Assembly (NCBI GenBank): GCA_028532855.1
Contig: JAQQAL010000028.1
Coordinates: 1 to 64,000 of the forward strand
Source: Candidatus Thalassospirochaeta sargassi
GTDB lineage: Bacteria > Spirochaetota > Spirochaetia > UBA9216
Direction of reading: 5' to 3'
DNA: 64,000 bases
This document shows positions 17,071 through 25,645 of this stretch, in pieces. Every line of letters starts with the position of its first letter. The stretch's first letter is position 1. A program made the translations under genes and the position numbers. The notes under the pieces are model-generated. The model ran no database searches, was not told where the DNA came from, and saw nothing but the letters and a program-made list of their open reading frames with translations.

Positions 17071-17111
17071 CCTGAGAAGGAAATATATATAAATACGCCT
17101 CAATTCTCAGG
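17071..17111. other. Inverted repeat in the intergenic region
   Basis: CCTGAGAA (17071-17078) and TTCTCAGG (17104-17111) form an 8-base inverted repeat with a 25-base AT-rich loop, in the 214-base gap between the divergent chemoreceptor and lipoprotein genes. There is no T-run, so it is not a typical terminator; it could be an operator or the base of an RNA stem. Confidence 0.35.
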
Positions 17112-17222
17112 CTATCCGGCTTAACAGGGCTTACTCCTTGCATAGCTCTGAAATATTTCATTTCCTAATTAGCAAATTCGGTGATAAAATTATAAAATAA
17201 ATTTTTTAATAACGGAGTAAGT

Positions 17223-17987
17223 ATGAAAAAAGTAGTTTCATTTATTATTCTATTATCAGGAGCTTTGCTTTTCTACAGCTGTGGAGATACTGGTGCAGGA
17301 GATTCACTTGCAACCCTAATCACTGGATACAGTGAGGAAAATATTGTCGGTGATGTTATTATTGATAAAGAAGCAAAAACAATTACAGTTGAAGTATTAC
17401 CTCTGGATCTATCTGATTTTGATCCCGCTATCACTGTTTCTGAGGGAGCCGTTCTTGATGAGCCTCTTTCTATTCAGGATGGTGTTCCCGCGTCCTATAC
17501 AGTCACTGCTGAGGACGGTACTGTTTCAGTCTGGTCTGTAACGGTCACTGTCCAATATGGAATGAGGTTTACATATGCTGATACCGAGTATGTTTTTACA
17601 GGGGGAGTAACCGATGATACTTATAATACTGAAGTTGGAGCCGGGGTCCCCGCCATCACCATAGATGGGTCAGGCCAGGCTGGTGAGTCAATTGCTGAAA
17701 ACGGGGCGTGGACAGATGACCATTCAAGTTTTACTCTGGATTCAGCTGAAACAGGGACAATCAATTCATCTTTTACAATCTTTGATTTTTCTGGAGATGA
17801 AAGCTCCTGCAATCCTTATTTTACTGTCACGGACTACGGTTCTGTAGGTGGTATTTTCAGGGCAACCTTCAATAATGATGCTGAAATGGCTGCTCCGGAA
17901 TCAAGGTTCACAATTGTTCCTTCCCCGCTTCCTTTAACCGGCGGTTTTGCAAAGCTGCTGGTGGTTTCAGGACCTCCGGCCTCTTGA
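17223..17987 (+). CDS. Surface lipoprotein with DUF5018-like domain
   Basis: A 254-residue product with a lipoprotein signal peptide: hydrophobic core at residues 5-18 and a lipobox ending FYSC at ~20. Residues ~30-115 contain the IVGDVIIDKEAKTITVEVL and ASYTVTAEDGTVSVWSVTV pattern seen in DUF5018-type Bacteroidetes/spirochaete surface repeats. The C-terminal ~130 residues are beta-rich and unrecognised. ACGGAG precedes the ATG by 7 bases. It is a single gene ended by a terminator at 18013-18040. Function unknown; a cell-surface or periplasmic location is well supported. Confidence 0.75.
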   Translation: MKKVVSFIILLSGALLFYSCGDTGAGDSLATLITGYSEENIVGDVIIDKEAKTITVEVLPLDLSDFDPAITVSEGAVLDEPLSIQDGVPASYTVTAEDGTVSVWSVTVTVQYGMRFTYADTEYVFTGGVTDDTYNTEVGAGVPAITIDGSGQAGESIAENGAWTDDHSSFTLDSAETGTINSSFTIFDFSGDESSCNPYFTVTDYGSVGGIFRATFNNDAEMAAPESRFTIVPSPLPLTGGFAKLLVVSGPPAS

Positions 17988-18012
17988 TTGAAGCTGCAGC
18001 CGTCATATGTTT

Positions 18013-18040
18013 CAGCTCCCTGTTCCGGAGCTGTTTCATT
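18013..18040 (+). terminator. Rho-independent terminator
   Basis: The stem CAGCTCC / GGAGCTG (18013-18019 and 18027-18033) has a 7-base loop and a TTTCATTTT tail. It ends the lipoprotein gene before the convergent arsR-type gene. Confidence 0.7.
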
Positions 18041-18062
18041 TTAATATGAATAATACAGTCTT

Positions 18063-18377
18063 TTAGATTCCGAGCCTTTTTCTGCGGTTCTCAAGTACTG
18101 TGCCCTCAGCACAGCCGGCCATTTCAAGCACACAGGGGGCAGTAAGATGGTATTCTACACGGGTTCCGGTTTTTTCGTCGTCTACAAGCCCGGCTTCCTT
18201 CAGCTGGGACAGGTGTTTTGAAGCTGCAGATTTCGGGATACCTGATTCAGCTGCAAGTTCACAGACGCACCATGGTTTTTCGCGCAGTTTTTCTAAAAAG
18301 TATATTCTTACCGGGTGGGCAAGCGCCTTGAACATGTGAGCCCGCATCTCACAACGGCGTTTTTCTTCTTCATTCAT
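18063..18377 (-). CDS. ArsR-family metal/metalloid-responsive repressor
   Basis: A 104-residue winged-helix protein (FKALAHPVRIYFLEKLREKPWCVCELAAESGIPKSAASKHLSQLKEAGLV). The WCVCEL motif places a Cys pair on the alpha-3 helix, the metal/metalloid sensor site of classic ArsR proteins. Two further cysteines sit near the C-terminus (APCVLEMAGC). Binding of As(III) or a thiophilic metal would release DNA. ATG 18377 is the likely start; TTG 18392 would put the start inside the operator. It is divergent from the redox-thiol/permease operon, with two matching operators in the gap. Confidence 0.88.
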   Translation of the reverse strand: MNEEEKRRCEMRAHMFKALAHPVRIYFLEKLREKPWCVCELAAESGIPKSAASKHLSQLKEAGLVDDEKTGTRVEYHLTAPCVLEMAGCAEGTVLENRRKRLGI

Positions 18378-18385
18378 ACCTGATA

Positions 18386-18403
18386 GTTTCAAAATTATGA
18401 AAC
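18386..18403. promoter_or_regulatory. ArsR-type operator copy 1
   Basis: An 18-base inverted repeat (arms GTTTCA / TGAAAC, AT centre) lies immediately before the arsR-type start. It nearly matches copy 2 at 18437, so it is the expected autoregulatory site. Confidence 0.72.
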
Positions 18404-18419
18404 TTTGTCAAGATTTCTA

Positions 18420-18448
18420 TTGACAATTCCTATAAAGTTTCATAATTT
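18420..18448 (+). promoter_or_regulatory. Promoter TTGACA-N17-TAATTT of the redox/permease operon
   Basis: A perfect -35 (18420-18425) is followed after 17 bases by -10 TAATTT (18443-18448). Operator copy 2 covers the -10, so bound repressor would block RNA polymerase directly. Confidence 0.75.
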
Positions 18449-18454
18449 AGAAAC
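18437..18454. promoter_or_regulatory. ArsR-type operator copy 2
   Basis: An 18-base inverted repeat (GTTTCA...GAAAC arms) overlaps the -10 of the rightward promoter. Its centre is 51 bases from copy 1, close to five helical turns. Confidence 0.72.
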
Positions 18455-18477
18455 AAAGAAACAAACAGGAGAGATGT

Positions 18478-18705
18478 ATGACTATACAAATTCTAGGCGG
18501 CGGTTGCGCCAAATGCAAAAAACTTGAGGAAAGTGCGGCAGCTGCTGTTGCTGAACTGGGAATTGATGCGGAAATCGTAAAGGTTACCGACATGGATGAA
18601 ATCATGGACATGGGGGTTATGGTTACACCGGCACTGGCGGTTGACGGGGATGTAAAAACCACCGGCAAGGTTCTGACTCCTGCAGAGGTAAAAGAATACC
18701 TTTAA
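18478..18705 (+). CDS. Small thioredoxin-fold redox-active disulfide protein
   Basis: A 75-residue minimal thioredoxin fold with a GGGCAKC active site (CxxC at residues 10-13) and the cis-proline VTPAL at ~50. It belongs to the redox-active disulfide protein 2 group, usually encoded next to ArsP/SO0444-type permeases. It could reduce or hand over metal-thiol substrates to the permease. AGGAGAG lies just before the ATG. It is first in the ArsR-controlled operon; the permease starts 33 bases downstream. Confidence 0.85.
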   Translation: MTIQILGGGCAKCKKLEESAAAAVAELGIDAEIVKVTDMDEIMDMGVMVTPALAVDGDVKTTGKVLTPAEVKEYL

Positions 18706-18738
18706 ACGGATAACAGCTCGAATAAAAAGGAGGCCATA

Positions 18739-19923
18739 ATGGCCGAGAAAAAAATATCACCGAATAAAGCATTAATCATCGTTGTCGCGGTTTTCCTTGC
18801 GGCTTATTTCATACCTTTTGAGGCACCGCGTATCTCGCAGGCGATTCAGGAAGCCTTTCTTATGCTGGGCGAGTACGCCCGTGAGCATGTGCTTCTTTGC
18901 CTTGTTCCGGCAATGTTTATTGCTGGTGCTATAACCGTCTTTCTGAACCAGCAGGCTGTTATCAGATACCTGGGGCCGAAGGCTCCAAAGGTTCTAGCCT
19001 ATGGGGTTGCATCGGTATCAGGCACAATTCTGGCCGTATGCTCATGCACAGTCCTTCCGCTTTTTAAGGGTATTTATAAAAAGGGCGCGGGTCTGGGACC
19101 TGCTGTAAGTTTTCTATATTCCGGGCCTGCAGTAAACATATTAGCAATTGTTCTCTCATATAAGATATTCGGCTGGCAGCTGGGCCTTGCAAGGATGATT
19201 GGGGCAATCCTGTTCGCTGTTATTATTGGCATAGCAATGCAGACAATTTTCCGTAAAGAGGATGAAAAGCGGCTTACTGATGAGAGAATGTTCAAGTATC
19301 AGGAAGACGGCGAGTCAAAGAGCCTTGGACAGATGGCAGTTTACATGTTCTCAATGATAGGGATTCTCGTCTTCATCAACTGGGCAAACTCAAACGGCGG
19401 AAGTGCTGTCTGGGACTTTATTTACAGATGGAAATATCTGATTACAGCCTTCTTCGCCCTCGGTCTTATCTACTCACTGCTGCGGTGGTTTAAAAAGGAT
19501 GAAATTGTTGAATGGGGAACCGCGACCCGCGACTTTGCATTGCAGATTCTTCCGTTCCTGTTTTTCGGTGTATTGATTGCAGGATTTCTGCTGGGGCGCC
19601 CCGGCCATGACGCGCTCATACCTGTTGACTGGGTGGCGTCGCTTGTAGGTGGTAATTCGGTTTTCTCCAACTTTATTGCATCTATTGCCGGAGCATTCAT
19701 GTATTTTGCCACCCTTACTGAGGTTCCTATTCTTCAGGGTTTGATGGGCGCCGGTATGGGGCAGGGCCCTGCGCTCGCGCTACTGCTTGCCGGCCCGTCA
19801 CTCTCACTTCCGTCAATGATGGTAATTAACGGGGAACTGGGACTGAAGAAGACAGCGGTATACGTTCTGCTTGTTGTTTTGCTTTCAACAGTTGCCGGGC
19901 TTATCTACGGTGCGATCATCTAA
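18739..19923 (+). CDS. ArsP / SO0444-type metal(loid) permease
   Basis: A 394-residue membrane protein with about 8-10 hydrophobic segments, of the PF03773 permease family. A conserved CSCTVLP motif at ~94-100 is the cysteine site associated with metalloid or organoarsenical transport in ArsP. FLYSGPAVN (~126) and LLAGPSLSLPSM (~354) are further family hallmarks. Two long cytoplasmic loops (~175-200 and ~250) are charged. AAGGAGG precedes the ATG. Control by a Cys-containing ArsR protein supports metalloid efflux, but whether the substrate is arsenic, an organoarsenical or another thiophile cannot be read from sequence. Confidence 0.85.
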   Translation: MAEKKISPNKALIIVVAVFLAAYFIPFEAPRISQAIQEAFLMLGEYAREHVLLCLVPAMFIAGAITVFLNQQAVIRYLGPKAPKVLAYGVASVSGTILAVCSCTVLPLFKGIYKKGAGLGPAVSFLYSGPAVNILAIVLSYKIFGWQLGLARMIGAILFAVIIGIAMQTIFRKEDEKRLTDERMFKYQEDGESKSLGQMAVYMFSMIGILVFINWANSNGGSAVWDFIYRWKYLITAFFALGLIYSLLRWFKKDEIVEWGTATRDFALQILPFLFFGVLIAGFLLGRPGHDALIPVDWVASLVGGNSVFSNFIASIAGAFMYFATLTEVPILQGLMGAGMGQGPALALLLAGPSLSLPSMMVINGELGLKKTAVYVLLVVLLSTVAGLIYGAII

Positions 19924-19957
19924 GCATAATTTAATAAATTAAAAAAATTGAAAAAAC

Positions 19958-19984
19958 AACCGCCGGTGTCTTTTACCGGCGGTT
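19958..19984. terminator. Hairpin terminator after the permease gene
   Basis: The stem AACCGCCGGT / ACCGGCGGTT (19958-19967 and 19975-19984) is perfect over 10 bases. The T-run is short on the plus strand and there is an A-run upstream, so it could act in both directions. Confidence 0.65.
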
Positions 19985-20001
19985 TATGCCGCCGTTTTCA
20001 C

Positions 20002-20030
20002 TTGATTTTTGCTCTTTCTGCCGGTATGAT
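20002..20030 (+). promoter_or_regulatory. Promoter TTGATT-N17-TATGAT, leaderless type
   Basis: -35 TTGATT (20002-20007) and -10 TATGAT (20025-20030) are 17 bases apart. Only 8 bases separate the -10 from the TTG start at 20039, and there is no ribosome site. Confidence 0.55.
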
Positions 20031-20038
20031 AAAACATA

Positions 20039-21214
20039 TTGAAAAATAAATACCTTAGTCTGCTGTCAACGTATATCCGTGTTCCCCGTATCCCTGATAA
20101 TCATATGGCAGAATTCCGGCTTTACAGGTTTAAATCAAACAATCTGAAGCTATGTATACTGGCTACAGTACTATTTGTTGAACAGCTGCTGTTGGGGATT
20201 TTTATTGCTGAGCCCAGCAGTACTTTGCAGAGTATATATTTGGGGACATCTGCTTTCATGGCGCTATTTGCTGTTTTCGGACTAAAATTTCTGGGTAAAA
20301 ACTCGCTGAAAATAAATGGTTGGCATGAGCTCTTTCAGTTCAGTTTTCCTTTTTTCGGGATGGCTGTTGCACTCGGACGTTTTCTGACTGTTGACAACAT
20401 GGTCTTCACTATCCCTACAGTCTATATTGCAGTTCTTTACGGCGCTGCAGTTATATTTCTGTTCGACAGTTGGCAGTGTATTTTTTTCTATTCTGCTGTT
20501 ACTGTTTCAGCCATTGTACTTTTACCGCAATTCCATCCGGAAATCATAATGTCCAATTATAGGGCTGATATAATTACAAACGGAATTATTGCGCTTACAG
20601 TTATGCTGATGACGCGGACAAGGTATATCAGTTCATTCATAGATAAAAAGCATATTGAGATAATTAATCAGGAGCTGCGTGAACAGACTATACGTGACGG
20701 GCTTACTGGCCTGTATAATCGCAGAAAACTTGATGAAGTTTTCGGTGAGGTATGCATGAAAGCTGCCCGATATGAAAATGATTTTTCAGTAATAATGATT
20801 GACCTTGATCATTTTAAAAGTGTTAACGATAACTACGGTCACCATGTGGGCGACACTGTTCTGGTCGAGTTTTCCCGCATTCTCGAAAATAATATCCGTG
20901 ATGTTGATGTTTGCGGACGGTGGGGAGGTGAGGAATTCTTAATAATCTGCCAGGAGACCGTCCTTGAATCAGCTATAGGTTTTGCCGACAGATTGAGACA
21001 GAGCATCGAAGCCCATTCTTTCAGCAACAGCAGTCTCTCCATAACCGCAAGTTTCGGGGTTGCCTCCTGGAGCTGCTGCAGTGATGAGTTTGAACTTCTG
21101 AATGAAGTTGATTCAAGATTGTATGATGCAAAGGCCGCCGGCCGGAATATAGTGTGTGCTTCAACCGGCTGTTTCAGAAACCGGTTTACCCAGTCAACCG
21201 ATGAAGCACAGTAG
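20039..21214 (+). CDS. Membrane diguanylate cyclase (GGDEF)
   Basis: A 391-residue product. The N-terminal half has six hydrophobic segments (residues ~35-200) forming a membrane sensor of unknown ligand. The C-terminal half is a GGDEF domain (RDGLTGLYNRRKLDEVF, IDLDHFKSVNDNYGH). The active site reads GGEEF (~296-300), which is competent, and RDVD five residues earlier is the RxxD inhibitory c-di-GMP site. It should make c-di-GMP from GTP with feedback inhibition. TTG 20039 is chosen because the promoter places the 5' end there; ATG 20105 is the alternative. Confidence 0.9.
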   Translation: MKNKYLSLLSTYIRVPRIPDNHMAEFRLYRFKSNNLKLCILATVLFVEQLLLGIFIAEPSSTLQSIYLGTSAFMALFAVFGLKFLGKNSLKINGWHELFQFSFPFFGMAVALGRFLTVDNMVFTIPTVYIAVLYGAAVIFLFDSWQCIFFYSAVTVSAIVLLPQFHPEIIMSNYRADIITNGIIALTVMLMTRTRYISSFIDKKHIEIINQELREQTIRDGLTGLYNRRKLDEVFGEVCMKAARYENDFSVIMIDLDHFKSVNDNYGHHVGDTVLVEFSRILENNIRDVDVCGRWGGEEFLIICQETVLESAIGFADRLRQSIEAHSFSNSSLSITASFGVASWSCCSDEFELLNEVDSRLYDAKAAGRNIVCASTGCFRNRFTQSTDEAQ

Positions 21215-21216
21215 GC

Positions 21217-23079
21217 TCAGAGTTCCATTTCCTCGGTAACCTCTGCTTTCTGAAACTGAATACTGTATAACTTGTGATAAAAGCCTCCGGCGTCCATCAG
21301 CTGCGAGTGGGTACCGTCTTCAATAATTCTGTGATTATGAATAACAAGAATCCTGTCCGCATTTTTAATTGTAGATAGTCTGTGCGCTATTACAAAGCTT
21401 GTTCGGCCTTCCATCAGCCTCAGAAGGCCTTGCTGAATTTTGACCTCGGTAAGACTGTCTATACTCGATGTTGCCTCGTCCAGAACAAGGATCTTAGGAT
21501 CTGAGAGAACAGTCCTGGCAATGGCAAGCAGCTGACGCTCTCCCTGTGATATATTCATGCCACGTTCAGTAAGTTTTGTATTGTACCCTTCCGGAAGACA
21601 GCTGATGAAATGGTGGGCGTTTGAAAGTTTTGCAGCCTCTATCATCTCTTCTTCGGTTGCATCGGGGCGGCCGTACATCAGATTTTCACGAATTGTAGCA
21701 GCAAAGAAGAAGGGTTCCTGAAGTACTATCCCCATCAGCTTTCTGATGTCAGCCCGGCTGTAGTCGCGAAGGTCTGTGCCGTCAATCTTAATGCTGCCGG
21801 TGTTCACATCATAAAAACGCGCAAGCAGATTGATAATTGTTGTTTTACCGGCGCCGGTAGGGCCCACAATGGCTGTAACCTGCCCCGGGTCGGCCGTGAA
21901 ATCTATGCCGGTTAGGATGGGTTTTGATTCTTCATAACCGAATGATACATTGTCAAAATCAACCCGGCCCTGAATCCTGTGCATTTCAACCGGTTTATCC
22001 GGTGCCGGGAGTTCTTCCCTGCTGTCGAATACCTCGAAAATACGTTCAGCGCCGGCCATAGCCGAGTTGAACATATTGTATACCTGGGCTGCCTGCCTGA
22101 GGGGTTCAAAGAACCTTCTGGCGTAAACAATAAAAGAGGTTAAAAGGCCGATTGAGTAAACTGACGGATTTGAAACGACGAGTAAGCCGCCCACACCAAT
22201 TACAAAAACAAGGCCGAATACATTTACCAGCTGCATAATGGGCATCATCATATATGATTTTGTTTCCATATCGATTGATGAATCACGGGCTGCTTCGTTA
22301 ACAGCATTGAATTTTTCCTGTTCCGACTTTTCTCTGTGGAAGCTCTGAATGACCTTCATGCCGGTGACCGATTCTTCTATCGCGGCCGACAGATTTCCAA
22401 CCTCGTTTTGCTTCCTTTTTGCCGCGGTTCTGACCTGACGTCCGATAATTACTATAAGAATGCCCACAACGGGAAGGGTAGCAAGTACTGCAATGGTAAG
22501 CGGTACATTCAGAATGAACATGGCGATAATTATGCCTATCAGGGTAAAAAAGGCGTTTATCGTATTGATGAAACCGTTAGACATAAATTGATAAACCATG
22601 TCGATGTCGTTAGTCATCCTTGAGATAATGTCTCCGATACCCTTCTTGTCGAAATAGCTGACAGAAAGACGTTGGATGTGGTCAAATCCTTCCTTTCTCA
22701 TTCGAAAAATAACCCTGTTCGACATAAAGTTGACGGCTATCGTGCTTACAACATTCGTTGCGAATGCTCCTATATAGATAAACAGCAAAATTCCCATCTG
22801 TCCCACAAAAGCGTCCAGGTTGAGTTCGTGCTCAAGATGATTGGTGATTGCCGCTCCGAGGATTCCTGGTGCTATTGTATTGAGTATAACACTTGCAAGT
22901 ATTGCTATGAATCCTGCTATGAGAAAGGCCTTGTCCCGGCCGAAGTATTTAAAAAGACGTCTCATTGCAGTACTGAAATTATCGGCTTTGTCCAGGTTCA
23001 TGTGGCTGTGGCCCCCGGGGCCTCTTCCTCCTGGTCCCGGCCGACTTGAAGTGCTGCTGTTTTTTCTGTTGTCGCTCAT
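21217..23079 (-). CDS. ABC exporter half-transporter, catalytic-Glu subunit
   Basis: A 620-residue type IV ABC exporter: six membrane helices (~45-330) and a nucleotide-binding domain with Walker A GPTGAGKTT, signature ISQGERQ (degenerate, Q for G) and Walker B VLDEATSSID with an intact catalytic Glu. The Gly/Pro/His-rich N-terminal 25 residues (RPGPGGRGPGGHSH) are probably disordered. With the upstream 576-residue partner it makes a heterodimer in which only one ATP site is catalytic, as in TM287/288 and BmrCD. It probably exports drugs or lipids. It starts 14 bases after the partner stop, so the two are one operon. Confidence 0.92.
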   Translation of the reverse strand: MSDNRKNSSTSSRPGPGGRGPGGHSHMNLDKADNFSTAMRRLFKYFGRDKAFLIAGFIAILASVILNTIAPGILGAAITNHLEHELNLDAFVGQMGILLFIYIGAFATNVVSTIAVNFMSNRVIFRMRKEGFDHIQRLSVSYFDKKGIGDIISRMTNDIDMVYQFMSNGFINTINAFFTLIGIIIAMFILNVPLTIAVLATLPVVGILIVIIGRQVRTAAKRKQNEVGNLSAAIEESVTGMKVIQSFHREKSEQEKFNAVNEAARDSSIDMETKSYMMMPIMQLVNVFGLVFVIGVGGLLVVSNPSVYSIGLLTSFIVYARRFFEPLRQAAQVYNMFNSAMAGAERIFEVFDSREELPAPDKPVEMHRIQGRVDFDNVSFGYEESKPILTGIDFTADPGQVTAIVGPTGAGKTTIINLLARFYDVNTGSIKIDGTDLRDYSRADIRKLMGIVLQEPFFFAATIRENLMYGRPDATEEEMIEAAKLSNAHHFISCLPEGYNTKLTERGMNISQGERQLLAIARTVLSDPKILVLDEATSSIDSLTEVKIQQGLLRLMEGRTSFVIAHRLSTIKNADRILVIHNHRIIEDGTHSQLMDAGGFYHKLYSIQFQKAEVTEEMEL

Positions 23080-23093
23080 ATCAGGCCTCCTTC

Positions 23094-24824
23094 CTATACC
23101 AGTACCGACTGGGTTTTTTCAATATCGTTGTACATTTGGTTTGACGCAAGCAACTCGCTGTGCGTACCCATACCGGCTATCCGGCCCTGATCCATCACTA
23201 TAATTCTATCGGCATGCTTGACTGCGTTTATCTTCTGGCTGATGATAAGGGTTGTCATAGAGTCTTTGCGACTATATAAATTTTCTATGATAGAGGTTTC
23301 GGTCTCAAGATCAAGAGCCGATGTAACATCATCGAGTATCAGTACGGCCGGCTTAGCGATAATCGAACGCGCTATAGCAATTCGCTGCCGCTGGCCGCCG
23401 GAGAGGGCCATACCCCGCTCGCCGACTTCTTCATCAAGCCCCTTTTCTTTTCCCTCGATAAAATCCCAAGCGCAGGCGTCTTTCGCAGCCTGAATAATCT
23501 CTTCCTCTGTTGCTTCAGGCCTGCCGAATCTGATGTTCTCCCTGATGCTTCCGGAAAACAGTACTGTTTCCTGCAGGGCAGCAGTCACATTACTGCGCAG
23601 GCTGTTGAATGAGAGGTCTTTTACGTTTATTCCGTCAAGCAATACCTCACCGCTTGAGCAGTCGTAGTAACGCGGGATGAGATTAACGAGTGTTGACTTA
23701 CCGCTCCCGGTTGTTCCGATAATGCCTATCTTTTCCCCGGCTGCAATTGTCAGGTTTATATCTTCAATTGCGCATTCACCGCCCCCATAATGAAAACAGA
23801 CGTTTTTAAGTTCTATATCACCCTGGATTCTATCAGGCGACACTGAATTTTCCGATTCTGAAAGAGCCGGCTTCTCTTCAAGCAGGTTTATAATTCTTTC
23901 GGCGGAAGCTGTTGCCATTGCTATAAAGTTAAGCACCATTGCAAGCATCAGAATTGGAAATATCGCCATCATTGCGTAATTATTGAAGGCGACAAGCTGT
24001 CCAAGGGTAAGCATTTCCGGACCCTGCCCAACCAGAAGTCCACCGAACCACAGCGTAGCCAGAAGGGCGCCGTTTCCTATGAACATAAGCATCGGGAAAA
24101 GGAATCCTATCAAAACGCCAACCTTTATCGAGATATCATAAAACGCCCTGTTTTTTTGTGCAAATTTCTTTTTTTCATCATCCTGACGTGACAGAGCCCG
24201 GACGAGTTTGGCTCCTGCAAGGTTCTCCTGCAGAACATTATTTACTTTGTCCAGGGCTTCTCTAACCTTGAGGAAAATAGGTCTGATAAATCGTGTCATC
24301 ACAATGAATAGAACCAGGGTTGAAACCATAATAACCGCCATAAGGTTGGCAAGCTTAACATCAGTGGCATACATAGCGAATAGCGATCCAATCAGCATAA
24401 AGAACGATTGAATAAGCATGAAGAGACCCATTCTCACGAACATTCTGACAGTGTCGACGTCAGAATTCATTCTTACCATCAGTTCACCGGTTCGCCATTT
24501 ATCGAAATTGGAGAATGAAAATGATGAAATGTGCTCATAGAGCCTGTTCCGAAGATCGAAACTCATTCCCTGTGCGCTTCTTATCAGAAGTTTTCCGCTC
24601 TGGAAGTTGAAAACGGCTCCGATGAGGCCCGAAAAAAGCATTGCCGCCGCTATCCCTATAATCATTCCGGTATTTCCGCTTCCAATACCGTTATCTATCG
24701 CATACTGACTGAGTTTTGGTTGTACAAGGTTCAATCCGGTTGAGATAAGCAGAAGCACGAAGGCACCTGCAAATGATCGCGTATATGGTTTTATAAATTT
24801 GAGGATTTTAATCAATGGTTTCAT
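23094..24824 (-). CDS. ABC exporter half-transporter, degenerate-site subunit
   Basis: A 576-residue ABC exporter: six membrane helices (~15-300), Walker A GTTGSGKST, canonical signature LSGGQRQ and Walker B LILDDVTSALD, where the catalytic Glu is replaced by Asp. This is the TM287-like half. Its normal signature completes the active site of the partner at 21217, and its own Walker site with the partner's odd signature forms the degenerate site. It is the first gene of the two-gene operon. Substrate unknown. Confidence 0.92.
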   Translation of the reverse strand: MKPLIKILKFIKPYTRSFAGAFVLLLISTGLNLVQPKLSQYAIDNGIGSGNTGMIIGIAAAMLFSGLIGAVFNFQSGKLLIRSAQGMSFDLRNRLYEHISSFSFSNFDKWRTGELMVRMNSDVDTVRMFVRMGLFMLIQSFFMLIGSLFAMYATDVKLANLMAVIMVSTLVLFIVMTRFIRPIFLKVREALDKVNNVLQENLAGAKLVRALSRQDDEKKKFAQKNRAFYDISIKVGVLIGFLFPMLMFIGNGALLATLWFGGLLVGQGPEMLTLGQLVAFNNYAMMAIFPILMLAMVLNFIAMATASAERIINLLEEKPALSESENSVSPDRIQGDIELKNVCFHYGGGECAIEDINLTIAAGEKIGIIGTTGSGKSTLVNLIPRYYDCSSGEVLLDGINVKDLSFNSLRSNVTAALQETVLFSGSIRENIRFGRPEATEEEIIQAAKDACAWDFIEGKEKGLDEEVGERGMALSGGQRQRIAIARSIIAKPAVLILDDVTSALDLETETSIIENLYSRKDSMTTLIISQKINAVKHADRIIVMDQGRIAGMGTHSELLASNQMYNDIEKTQSVLV

Positions 24825-24877
24825 GCTTTTGAATATAATAAGATTTCAAATGAAAAGACAGGAAAAAGGCTGTTAAC

Positions 24878-24919
24878 TGCAGATAAAAATCTGAAAAAGA
24901 TCAGAAAAATGCAGATAAA
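24878..24919. repeat. Degenerate interspersed repeat
   Basis: TGCAGATAAA occurs at 24878-24887 and 24910-24919, with ATCTGA and GATCAGA half-sites between. This CTGCAGATAAA...ATCTG style sequence resembles dispersed non-coding repeats in many bacterial genomes and recalls the repeats at 57.7-58.0 kb. Confidence 0.4.
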
Positions 24920-24937
24920 GGGCGGAAACACCCGGGT

Positions 24938-25645
24938 TCAGCTTTGATGCTTTGGATTCAGTTGAAACAGCAACCGGTTTCCCTCTTTTCCACAGATTTG
25001 GACCAGTTCGAGCCTGCGCAGAAGCCATGTAATCTGGCCTGCCAGGCGTGTGCGTCCGGCCTTTCCTCCGCCCAGGGTATCGGCTATATCCTTGTTGCCG
25101 AAGGTGTCCGGCAGGTCGTCGGGCAGCAGGGACAGGTAGTCCGCAGCAGTCTGAAAACACCGGCTTTCAATGACCTCGACAAGAAGTCTGTCCTCTATTG
25201 ATACGCCCTTCCTGCGCCATGAACCCTTACCGTCGTCGCAGCGTATCTCTTCCTGCCGCACAAGCGGTATCTCCACTGTCAGATTAGGGTTGGGAATTAA
25301 GTCAGCAATATAGAGCAGCTCGGCTGCGGCTGACCGGATGGTGCCGCGTTTAGGTGATCGACGTCTTGTTTTGAGGCTGCCGTCCTTATTGTATACCGAT
25401 ATCATTGTTTCGGCGGCAACGGGATGAATCAGCCTGACGGGATGCCCTGGAAGAAGGACTTTGAGTTTTTTTTTCATCCCGGAAAAGTTCGACGTCTGAA
25501 CCTCTACCAGCCCGTCCGGGTTAACCACATCGATTACAAAGCCCTCGACCTTTTCTTCCATAAGCGATTCTTCTGTGCAGTAATATTCTTTCAGCTGACG
25601 GTGAAGGCTCTTTTCGTTCAGCCCGCCGATAATCGGTTTATTCAT
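24938..25645 (-). CDS. Conserved hypothetical protein, possible nuclease-like fold
   Basis: A 235-residue soluble product. Residues ~30-75 read EGFVIDVVNPDGLVEVQTSNFSGMKKKLKVLL then PVRLIHPV, a D...ExQ pattern reminiscent of the PD-(D/E)xK fold. The C-terminal ~80 residues are helical and basic, with a winged-helix look (DIADTLGGGKAGRTRLAGQITWLLRRLELV). I do not recognise a named family and the nuclease idea is inference only. It overlaps the end of the GNAT gene by 8 bases and is last in the amino-acid ABC operon, a context that does not explain it. Confidence 0.65.
   Translation of the reverse strand: MNKPIIGGLNEKSLHRQLKEYYCTEESLMEEKVEGFVIDVVNPDGLVEVQTSNFSGMKKKLKVLLPGHPVRLIHPVAAETMISVYNKDGSLKTRRRSPKRGTIRSAAAELLYIADLIPNPNLTVEIPLVRQEEIRCDDGKGSWRRKGVSIEDRLLVEVIESRCFQTAADYLSLLPDDLPDTFGNKDIADTLGGGKAGRTRLAGQITWLLRRLELVQICGKEGNRLLFQLNPKHQS

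Noticed and set aside
17071-17111. Riboswitch or terminator in the chemoreceptor-lipoprotein gap
   Set aside because: Only one 8-base inverted repeat is clear; no known riboswitch core or T-run was seen, so it is listed only as an inverted repeat.
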